Positions 17,054 to 24,219 of a DNA stretch of 64,000 bases are shown in pieces. A program made the position numbers and the translations under genes. Under the pieces are notes generated by a model. The model was not told the DNA's origin. It saw only the letters and a list, made by a program, of their open reading frames with translations, and searched no databases. Numbering within the stretch: position 1 is the stretch's first letter; every line of letters starts with the position of its first letter. Source of the DNA: M3007 sp964539805 (GTDB lineage: Bacteria > Bacteroidota > Bacteroidia > Chitinophagales > Saprospiraceae); the NCBI GenBank assembly GCA_964539805.1, contig CAZIKN010000014.1:1-64000 (forward strand). Reading direction: 5' to 3'.

Positions 17054-19486
17054 TTACTCTGAACGCCGACGCCAGTTGTCGCCACGGACTTTCATGTTGA
17101 TGTAATCCTCAAGGTAGGGCGATTTGAAGCCTTTTTCTGCGGCTTCGCGGATATATTTGGGGGTGATGTCGTGTATTTTTGCACTGATGACATCATCAGC
17201 GTTCAGGTCTTTAAACCCCGCGTCGCGCAGATTTTTTACAAAATCAGTTTGTATGTTGTGGATTTTGAGGGACATGATGTCATCAAGTTCCAGATTGCCC
17301 AAGCCCAAGGACTTGCATTCGCGCACAAACTCCGGCGTGATGTTGTGGATGCGTATGGCCATGATCTGATCCAGATCCAGATCGCCAAAGCCGGCAGTGC
17401 GGCACTCCTTGACGAACTCCGGCGTGATGTTGTGTATTTTTATCGTCATGGCCTGATCCAGATCAAGGTCAGCAAAACCCATGTCCTTGCACTGCTGAAA
17501 AAACGATGGTGTGATTTGATGGATTTTTATGGATAAAATTTCGTCCAGGTCCAATTTGCCATAAGCCGCCCTGCATTCAGCGACAAAGTCCGGCGTAATG
17601 TGGTGGATTTTCATGGAGACGATATCGTCAAATTCCAAATTGCCCAAATCCATGCGCTTGCATTCCTGAACATATTCCGGCGTAATACCATGAATTTTGG
17701 CATTCAACATATTATCGCTGTCCAAGGTGCCAAATCCGGCCTCATTCATCTCTCTGATAAACTCGGGTTCAACATTGTGCAGGCTAAAATTGCTCACCAT
17801 TTCGAGATCCATGTCCTTGTAGCCCGCTTTAGCATAAGCTTCTATTTGGGCTGTGCTGACATTGGCTACCCGCAGCTGCACCAATCCGTCCAAGTCCATG
17901 TTTTTGCGGCCCATTTTTTCGCTTAGGGATAAATATTGGGTTACGGCTTTTTCATCCAAGCGGAACACGGCCAATTGTGTCAATTCGTCTTTGTCAATGT
18001 TTTTAAAGCCTTTTTTCTTTAAAAAATCCAGATAATCGGGCTTAAAATCGGCAAAAAAGCAGTGCAACATCAGGTCTTCGTCCACATCTTGTATGTTGTT
18101 CTGTTCAAGGCTTTTTTTGAAGGCCTCGTTGGCCACAAATTCAAATCGTCCATAGCCGCCGTCCTGATCGAATTTGCCTTTAAAGGTCATAATACCGGCG
18201 GGGCGTTCAAGTCGGAACGTGGTTTCCTCGGTCGTTTGGGGATTCAGGCCGATAAATGCACTGATGTGATAGACATCCCCATTCGTCCAATGGCCTCCGT
18301 GGTGCCGCTGGCTGATGGAAAGGTAAATGCTATCGCCTTTTACATCGGCCTCCCACACACCCGAGCGTGGCGGCGCGAATGCTTCTGTTTTGGTACCGGT
18401 ATAATGTTGGGTAAAACTGTGAAAGCGCTGGCCAAAAGCCAACACCATGAGCGAACAAACCACGAGTGCGGTGGTAATCCATTTTTCCATAGCGTTAAAT
18501 GTAAATGTAGGTTGAGAAAAGAGCCGAAGCACGCGTGAACGCAGTTGGCTTTTGTGTGTCCCGGCGAAACCCAGTGAAGGGCTTAAGGGCATAAAAGCCA
18601 TTTCCTGCATCATCACCAATGCTTTGGCATAGTTGAGTTTATTGCCGGTAAGGGCAATGGCCCTGTCGTCACAGGCATGTTCCCGCTCATTGCGCACCTG
18701 CGCGGAAAGCCACCAGACGGCAGGGTGATAGTAAAAAAGTGCTTCCATAAGGCTTTGGAGGATATTAAAAAGATAGTCGTGGCGCATGATATGGGCCAGT
18801 TCATGGGCCAAAATGGCTTCCACCTCTTGCTCCGAAAGTCGGTTGATCATGCCGATGGGGAACAAAATAAGGGGTTTGACGAAGCCGATGGTCAAGGGCG
18901 AACGGACCAGCGCCGATTCTAAGAGTTGTACTTTTTTACGAAGCCCTGCCTTCTGGCAAAGGCCCTCGAACAATTCGATCCAGTACGGATCAGGGGTAAA
19001 ATTCATGCGTTGCCGCAAATAATAGGCATACGAAATGCCGCCAAACAAGCGAAACATAAATACCGCAAGCCCCATGAGCCATAGCATGAGTACCAAAGGC
19101 AAATGCAGCTCAAAATAATCGCGCATGGTGGCTGGCAAGTCTTTTTCTTTTTCCCGGGGCAAGGCCCAATCCGGTCTGACTTGCAACACGGACGGCTGGG
19201 CATCTAAGGGTTTGGCAAGGGTATCGGCTTTGAATTCGGCCAATGTTTCCATCACGGCTTTTTTATTAAGGTCATAATGGCTTGAATACCAGGTAAATGT
19301 GCCCAATGCGCAGAGCAAACAACCCAACAAGGCAGCATTGGACACTTGATAGCGGAACTGTGCCCGCGAATGGCGTAGCACAAACAACAATATCCCGGCC
19401 AATACTGCAATGAGGGTAAATTGCCAGATGGAATGCAGTACCATCCAGCCAAGCGCGTAGTCCGTATCGGGAGAAAAAATAGTCAT
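17054..19486 (-). CDS. BlaR1-like M56 metallopeptidase with C-terminal 29-residue repeats
   Basis: 810 residues. Four N-terminal membrane helices surround a cytoplasmic zinc protease: HELAH at 228-232, then NEREHACDDRAI supplying the downstream ligand region, as in BlaR1/MecR1. After a further helix (TTALVVCSLMVLAFG, about 338-352) there is no penicillin-binding sensor domain. Instead the outer part ends in about ten repeats of 29 residues, each like GFxDLDLDxIMxIKIH followed by ITPEFVxECxxx. In BlaR systems the protease, when signalled, leads to removal of the BlaI repressor; the BlaI-type gene lies directly upstream (gap 24 bases). The repeat region probably senses or binds something outside the membrane; the signal is unknown. 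Confidence 0.88.
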   Translation of the reverse strand: MTIFSPDTDYALGWMVLHSIWQFTLIAVLAGILLFVLRHSRAQFRYQVSNAALLGCLLCALGTFTWYSSHYDLNKKAVMETLAEFKADTLAKPLDAQPSVLQVRPDWALPREKEKDLPATMRDYFELHLPLVLMLWLMGLAVFMFRLFGGISYAYYLRQRMNFTPDPYWIELFEGLCQKAGLRKKVQLLESALVRSPLTIGFVKPLILFPIGMINRLSEQEVEAILAHELAHIMRHDYLFNILQSLMEALFYYHPAVWWLSAQVRNEREHACDDRAIALTGNKLNYAKALVMMQEMAFMPLSPSLGFAGTHKSQLRSRVLRLFSQPTFTFNAMEKWITTALVVCSLMVLAFGQRFHSFTQHYTGTKTEAFAPPRSGVWEADVKGDSIYLSISQRHHGGHWTNGDVYHISAFIGLNPQTTEETTFRLERPAGIMTFKGKFDQDGGYGRFEFVANEAFKKSLEQNNIQDVDEDLMLHCFFADFKPDYLDFLKKKGFKNIDKDELTQLAVFRLDEKAVTQYLSLSEKMGRKNMDLDGLVQLRVANVSTAQIEAYAKAGYKDMDLEMVSNFSLHNVEPEFIREMNEAGFGTLDSDNMLNAKIHGITPEYVQECKRMDLGNLEFDDIVSMKIHHITPDFVAECRAAYGKLDLDEILSIKIHQITPSFFQQCKDMGFADLDLDQAMTIKIHNITPEFVKECRTAGFGDLDLDQIMAIRIHNITPEFVRECKSLGLGNLELDDIMSLKIHNIQTDFVKNLRDAGFKDLNADDVISAKIHDITPKYIREAAEKGFKSPYLEDYINMKVRGDNWRRRSE

Positions 19487-19510
19487 GATGGATAGTTTTA
19501 TGGATGACCC

Positions 19511-19909
19511 TTATGGCTTTTGCTCCATTTCCTTAATCAATGCCTTGATCTGCTCTAATTCCTCGAGCGTCATTTTGCCACTGCCCAAGGCACGCATGGC
19601 GAGGAGGGATGCCGAGCCGTCAAAAGCCAGATCCGCCAATTCCTGCACTACCTGTTTTTGGGTGTGCTCTCGGGCCATGGCGGGCGCATACAAGTGGTTG
19701 CGATCCACAATGTCGCGTGTCAGCAAGCCCTTTTCAAGCATCAGTTGCATTTGTTTGAGCGTGGTGGTATAGCCCACTTGCTCGCCTTCCGCACGACGAT
19801 TATTGATGCTTGTATTGACATAGCGCACGGATTCAGGGCTTTGGCCCCAAAGCACCTGGAGTATTTCCAATTCGGCATCCGTAGGCGTAGGTATCTGTTG
19901 TTCGTTCAT
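19511..19909 (-). CDS. BlaI/MecI/CopY family transcriptional repressor
   Basis: 132 residues. The winged helix domain reads PTDAELEILQVLWGQSPESVRYVNTSI, then GYTTTLKQMQLMLEKGLLTRDIV with the recognition helix, all as in BlaI. The C-terminal half (QVVQELADLAFDGSASLLAMRAL ... LEELEQIKALIKEME) is the dimerisation region. It is the first gene of a two-gene operon with the M56 peptidase. Three dyads of the same form upstream (19914, 20024, 20054) are convincing autoregulatory operators. Confidence 0.93.
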   Translation of the reverse strand: MNEQQIPTPTDAELEILQVLWGQSPESVRYVNTSINNRRAEGEQVGYTTTLKQMQLMLEKGLLTRDIVDRNHLYAPAMAREHTQKQVVQELADLAFDGSASLLAMRALGSGKMTLEELEQIKALIKEMEQKP

Positions 19910-19913
19910 GGTG

Positions 19914-19929
19914 TACGATTTTTATCGTA
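19914..19929. promoter_or_regulatory. Operator O1: TACGA-N6-TCGTA dyad
   Basis: The perfect dyad TACGA/TCGTA with a 6-base A/T spacer sits 5 bases upstream of the repressor start codon, covering the ribosome entry region. It has the same half-sites and spacing as the dyads at 20024 and 20054. Confidence 0.75.
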
Positions 19930-20014
19930 GTGTTTTGTGTAAAAAAAGCCGCGTATATGGCGGCTGATCAGAAACGGCTCATGCGGCACAATGCCGCTTC
20001 CGTTTCCGATGGGA

Positions 20015-20047
20015 CAAAGGTAGTACGAAAAAAATCGTAGATCCAAA
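20015..20047 (-). promoter_or_regulatory. Promoter of the BlaI-M56 operon
   Basis: On the minus strand TTTG (20047-20044), a 21-base spacer and TACCTTTG (20022-20015) fit the Bacteroidota consensus. The spacer is almost filled by operator O2. A stem-loop GCGGCA-CAA-TGCCGC (19983-19997) lies in the leader. Confidence 0.7.
20024..20039. promoter_or_regulatory. Operator O2 inside the promoter spacer
   Basis: TACGA, six A, TCGTA lies between the -33 and -7 boxes, so an occupied site would exclude RNA polymerase. Confidence 0.75.
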
Positions 20048-20053
20048 TTTTTC

Positions 20054-20069
20054 TACGACTTTTTTCGTA
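20054..20069. promoter_or_regulatory. Operator O3 upstream of the promoter
   Basis: TACGA-N6-TCGTA again, centred 30 bases (about three helical turns) from O2 and on its upstream side, which would favour cooperative binding of two dimers on one DNA face. Confidence 0.7.
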
Positions 20070-20101
20070 GGTATTTAAAAATTGTCTATTTTCCTTTGTT
20101 T

Positions 20102-20140
20102 ATCATTCCTTAGGGGTGAATTAGGCCGCTAAGGAACGAT
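20102..20140. terminator. Hairpin between the outer-membrane gene and the BlaI promoter
   Basis: ATCATTCCTTAG pairs with CTAAGGAACGAT (11 of 12) around a 15-base loop, just after the stop of the outer-membrane protein gene. There is no strong T-run, so termination is plausible but unproven. Confidence 0.35.
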
Positions 20141-20171
20141 AAAAATAATCTTGGGAAGATCATGGGAAGAC

Positions 20172-20885
20172 TCAAAAACGATAGCCGGCACTGAACCGGA
20201 ATTGAAGGAAAGGCCAAATGAAGGATACCTCGCTTATTTTGCTGACCTTGTCTGCGGGGCTACTGCCGTTTACGTTTTCGTAAATAGTATTGGTGTAGGA
20301 AAAACCCCCAAAGGCATACGTTTGAAAGTCCATAAAAAAGTACTTGCGGTCAAGGAACAGGATGCGCGGGCCGAAAAAATAATCCAGGCGCCAATGATCG
20401 GCCTTCCAGTCCAGCACAGCTGCGTCCTTAGAGCGGAAAGCGAGTTTGCCGTACTGTGGTAGCATGCCGAAGGACCAAAATACCAGTATTTTGCCCAGAT
20501 TTATTTTGGAACGATATACGCGTTCCAGAGATGTTCCCGCATAAAAATGGACATTTAGCCGCCCGGGTATTTTGCTGTCGTTAAAAGTTTCTTCAAAATC
20601 CGTATTAGTGGAAGTTTCCAGCATTTGGAGGCTGACTTCCCACCAACGGTTTTGGCCTTTTCCCCATGCCAGGGCAGGGCTAAAAATACCCGGCAAAATA
20701 CCCGATGTACCTGGCGAGCGGCGCAGGGCATCTTCAAAACCATTCAAAAAGGGCAATTCAATATGGTTGTTAAATCCTAATTTGAATGCCCGCCATTGGC
20801 GGTCGGGTTGATAGGATTGAGCATGGGCACCTTGCAAACAATATAGGGTAATAAACAGGACAACAATTAGAACACGTTTTGTCAT
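20172..20885 (-). CDS. Putative outer-membrane beta-barrel protein
   Basis: 237 residues. A clear signal peptide (RVLIVVLFITLYCLQGAHAQ) is followed by alternating hydrophobic/polar, aromatic-rich stretches such as RWWEVSLQMLE, HWRLDYFFGPRILFL, FFMDFQTYAFGGFSYT, and the last strand FLQFRFSAGYRF ending in Phe, the usual BAM recognition end. This suggests a small outer-membrane barrel. I recognise no specific family. It is transcribed after the PorW/SprE gene (gap 48 bases) and may be part of the same transcript. Confidence 0.6.
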   Translation of the reverse strand: MTKRVLIVVLFITLYCLQGAHAQSYQPDRQWRAFKLGFNNHIELPFLNGFEDALRRSPGTSGILPGIFSPALAWGKGQNRWWEVSLQMLETSTNTDFEETFNDSKIPGRLNVHFYAGTSLERVYRSKINLGKILVFWSFGMLPQYGKLAFRSKDAAVLDWKADHWRLDYFFGPRILFLDRKYFFMDFQTYAFGGFSYTNTIYENVNGSSPADKVSKISEVSFIWPFLQFRFSAGYRF

Positions 20886-20933
20886 AAGTTGAATTTATGC
20901 TTTGTTATGGACAGTTCTAATAACACAGCCCCC

Positions 20934-23831
20934 TTATTTTTTCATATAATTCGCCTCAAAAAATTCCCTGTACCCGTCTAAAGTCTTGTTCTTCAGTACC
21001 CTGCGGTAGTTTTCCTGTGTGATGGCAAAGAATTCCTTGTTGTAGTTGACTTTGTTGTTTTCGCCGAGGAATTCTTTTTTATCTTTTACTTCTTTCAGGT
21101 ACTTCATGGCCTGCTCACGGCTGTCAAATTTGCGCACGACCACAACAGGCGCATCGGTATCCGTGCCGAGGAAAATATTGGAAATGCGCAGGTTTTCCAA
21201 TTTGTGGTATTCGCGGTTGTAATCTGAAACGGAGGTCTTTACACTTTCTAAGGAGATGTCGCTGCCTTTAAGGGCCACGATGACATAATGCAGTTTATCA
21301 TCTTCCATGACGAAGTTTTCGTCAATTTCGGCTTTGTTTTTTTCTGCTTCGGTCGGCACCTCAAAGCCTTTGCAGGATATAAGGCGCGCTATTTCCTTGG
21401 CGCGGGTGGCTTCGGCACTTTCCGGATAGCGCGCAATTACTTCGTTCAGCGCCTTGCAGTATTCTTCATTTCCCTTCAAATTCCCGGTACAAAGGGCGCT
21501 CAGGAGCGCAAATTTGGGCATGAGCGGGTTTTGGGAGCCGTATTTTTTGGGGGCGTCCTGACAGCGCTCAAAGGCATCTTTGTATTGGCCTTTTTGGAAG
21601 GTATTGAAGGTTTGTTCGTAATACTTGTTCATTTCGCGCTCGCGGGCCTTGTCCGCATTCACGAAATTGGGGTCGGTTAGCGCTCGGGTGAAATTGCTGT
21701 TCGGGTATTTTTCATTCAGTTTGTCCAGGTAATATTTGGCCCTTGCCTGATCGCCCAGGTCGCTGAAGGCCAAATAGCAATAGTACCAGGCTTCTGTCTC
21801 GTGTTTCAGGGTATCGGGGTAGCGTTTTTGCATGTCTTCCAGGGTTCCGCTGCATTTCCGGTTGTTCTGGAGTTTATCCCTGAACAAAGTGCCCAATTGG
21901 AAGAGGGCTTCGTAGGTGTTGGCGTGCAACACAGCCATTTCGCCTTCATTGGCGGGTATGCCCTGAAAAATATTTTTCACTTCTTCGTCGCTTGCTCCGG
22001 CCTGGTTGGGGTCAGTAGTGGCAACATCTTCGCCTGGCCCGCCGGTAGGCTGGCGATTGCTTCGGCGCCAGTTGTCCTCCAATTTTCGGTCGCCCCAGGT
22101 TTTACCGAAGTCTTTACGGCCTTTTTTCAGGTAGGACTCATTATAGAAGTAGAAGGAAACTTTTACGCCGGCAGGTATATTGGTAGGGGCCTGGGTTGTG
22201 CCTGTGGGGTTTTTCTGGCGCTCCAGTTCTTCTAAGCGTTCTTTCTCTTCCTCCTGTTTTTTTCGGATGGCTTTGGCCAGATCCTTCCGTTCTGCATCGC
22301 TCATGTTGTACACGCGCATGATGCTGTCATTGGTGGTGATGGTGGTAATGTGGCGGGCGATATCGGTCAGGTTGGTGGCATAGGCACTTACGCGTTTGTA
22401 GCGCGGATCCGTTGGGGGCAGTACATTCAGGGTACTGTCATAGTACAGTTTGGCATGCACAAAATCTTCGCTATCAAAGAAAAGATCAGCCAGTTTCAGG
22501 TAGGATTCTGATTTTTGATACGTATCTCCGGCATTGGCATCCAATGACTTGCGCAAGAGCGCGATGGCATCCGATTTGCGGTTTTCCTTTAGGGCGATGG
22601 CCGCTAAGGTGTAATAGATACGGTCCCGATATTCTTTATTTTTGTCCTCGCGCAGCATACGCTCCAGGGATTTAATGGCATCGGCGCTGCTAATTTTGCC
22701 ATTTTCCCAGCCTGCCTGTATTTGGCGCAAGCGGGCGTTGAACTCCATGGTAAACTGAGGGCGACTGCCCAATACGGTTTGATATGCGGCATAGGCCTGC
22801 TCACTTTGGCCGGAGAGGTCATACAATTGAGCCAGGATGTAGGCTAAGCGCGCGCGCTGTTTTTTCTTGTTGGTTAATTGAATGGCACGGCTCAGGGGTT
22901 CTATGGCGCGGTCGTATTTTTTTTGTTTCATCCACAGGCTGGCTTCTGCTGTGGCAAGTTCATCGCGCAGGTGTTTGGGAAACCAGCGATCCTCATTCAG
23001 GTCGCGGAAAAGAAAGTCTGCTTCCTCATATTTTTCGCGCTCGATTAGGGTTCGGCCATACCAGATCATGGCTTCCGGATAAGCCGATTCACGGCTGAGG
23101 ACGCCTTTGTCATAGGGGTTGGAGCCTGTGGGCAGTTGCGCCTTTTTCTCCTCCTCAAGGCGTTTCTTTTCTTCTTCTTTCTTTTTGTCTTCTTCTGCTT
23201 TTTTGGCCAAGGCAGCCTTTTCCTCGGCACTCATTTTTTTCAACTTGGCTTTTTCCTTTGCGGCGGCTTTTCTCTTTTTTGCAGCCTGTTTCTTTTTCTT
23301 CTTTTTGCTGACTTTTTTCTTTTTCTTTTTACTTGATTTTTTCTTTTTTACGTCCTTTTTCTTTTTGTCTTTGGCCAATTTGAGTTTCTTTTTTGAAGGG
23401 GCATATTCTTCTTCAATATATTTAAACGTGGTTTCGGCGGTTTCAAAGTCGCGCTTGACAAATTGGGATTGCCCTATGAGCAGGTAGCAGTCATCTTTCC
23501 AATTGCCAAATTCATGATAGGCTATGCCATTGGCGGCTTTTTTGGCCACATTGTCCAGGTCGCTTTTGGAGGATTGCGGGTCAACGGCCATGTAGGGATA
23601 TATTTCCAGCACCTGATTGTAATTGTCCGCATACTGGGTATCCATTTTGTTCACCGTGTTGCGAAACAGCTCATTGGCATTGAACCAATAGTTGTACTTG
23701 GTGGTCAGGTTGTGGTAGGCACGGCGGAATCCTCCCACGGACTCGCCTTTTTTCTTTTGGGTGACACAGCCGGAGGCGATAACCAACAAAAAGGTTAGCA
23801 GCAGGGCAGGTGTTCTAAAAGCAGTATTCAT
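20934..23831 (-). CDS. sprE: PorW/SprE-type T9SS lipoprotein with TPR-like repeats
   Basis: 965 residues from ATG 23831, where MNTAFRTPALLLTFLLVIASGC forms a lipoprotein signal with Cys22; the frame upstream is unrelated. GFRRAYHNLTTKYNYWFNANELF is the conserved start of the SprE/PorW family, needed for type IX secretion and gliding. TPR-like helical repeats fill most of the chain (GRTLIEREKYEEADFLF, YTLAAIALKENRKSDAIALL, AWYYCYLAFSDLGDQARAKY). Residues about 135-230 hold an extreme Lys-rich low-complexity segment followed by a charged coil. The C-terminus (VVVVRKFDSREQAMKYLKEV) is a typical family domain. It should sit in the periplasm, attached to the outer membrane. Confidence 0.85.
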   Translation of the reverse strand: MNTAFRTPALLLTFLLVIASGCVTQKKKGESVGGFRRAYHNLTTKYNYWFNANELFRNTVNKMDTQYADNYNQVLEIYPYMAVDPQSSKSDLDNVAKKAANGIAYHEFGNWKDDCYLLIGQSQFVKRDFETAETTFKYIEEEYAPSKKKLKLAKDKKKKDVKKKKSSKKKKKKVSKKKKKKQAAKKRKAAAKEKAKLKKMSAEEKAALAKKAEEDKKKEEEKKRLEEEKKAQLPTGSNPYDKGVLSRESAYPEAMIWYGRTLIEREKYEEADFLFRDLNEDRWFPKHLRDELATAEASLWMKQKKYDRAIEPLSRAIQLTNKKKQRARLAYILAQLYDLSGQSEQAYAAYQTVLGSRPQFTMEFNARLRQIQAGWENGKISSADAIKSLERMLREDKNKEYRDRIYYTLAAIALKENRKSDAIALLRKSLDANAGDTYQKSESYLKLADLFFDSEDFVHAKLYYDSTLNVLPPTDPRYKRVSAYATNLTDIARHITTITTNDSIMRVYNMSDAERKDLAKAIRKKQEEEKERLEELERQKNPTGTTQAPTNIPAGVKVSFYFYNESYLKKGRKDFGKTWGDRKLEDNWRRSNRQPTGGPGEDVATTDPNQAGASDEEVKNIFQGIPANEGEMAVLHANTYEALFQLGTLFRDKLQNNRKCSGTLEDMQKRYPDTLKHETEAWYYCYLAFSDLGDQARAKYYLDKLNEKYPNSNFTRALTDPNFVNADKAREREMNKYYEQTFNTFQKGQYKDAFERCQDAPKKYGSQNPLMPKFALLSALCTGNLKGNEEYCKALNEVIARYPESAEATRAKEIARLISCKGFEVPTEAEKNKAEIDENFVMEDDKLHYVIVALKGSDISLESVKTSVSDYNREYHKLENLRISNIFLGTDTDAPVVVVRKFDSREQAMKYLKEVKDKKEFLGENNKVNYNKEFFAITQENYRRVLKNKTLDGYREFFEANYMKK

Positions 23832-24219
23832 CCTTTTATTCAGCAGATAGTTGGTGTCAAAAGCAGCGTTAAAGGCGTAAAAACAGGGTTTGAGGTTGCC
23901 TCGGTGGCACAATTTTTCTTGCTTATCCCGAGTTTTGAAGCGGAGACCTGTATGATCTGCCTTGATCTGTGTTGCTGTGTACGCATTTAGAACACAGATG
24001 ACACAGATGCAGGCAACACAGATTTTCACGGATTTCTCTGTGTACTACGGTGACTTGGGGTCAGGAAATGGTGTTGCTTCCAGTTACTTCGGTCCAGCAC
24101 AAAATAAACTCAGCCCGGTATAATGTTGTTTGCTACTTTTGAGGCGCGAAAGCTCAATTTAAAAACATCTGTACGGTTTTAGGGGAACAATTTTCCACCA
24201 ATTGGATGTTTATACCGCA
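23832..24219. other. Intergenic region with ACACAGATG repeats and the rnr promoter
   Basis: No gene is seen. ACACAGATG occurs twice in tandem (23992-24009), and ATCTGTGTTGC (23965-23975) is matched in inverted form at 24013-24023, so the stretch could fold. The end nearest rnr holds the -7 box TACTTTTG (24134-24141), about 78 bases before the chosen ATG. Confidence 0.55.

Noticed and set aside
23119..23487. Phe/Ser-rich plus-strand frame resembling a membrane protein
   Set aside because: It is the antisense of the lysine-rich coding stretch of the PorW/SprE gene (AAA/AAG read as TTT/CTT).
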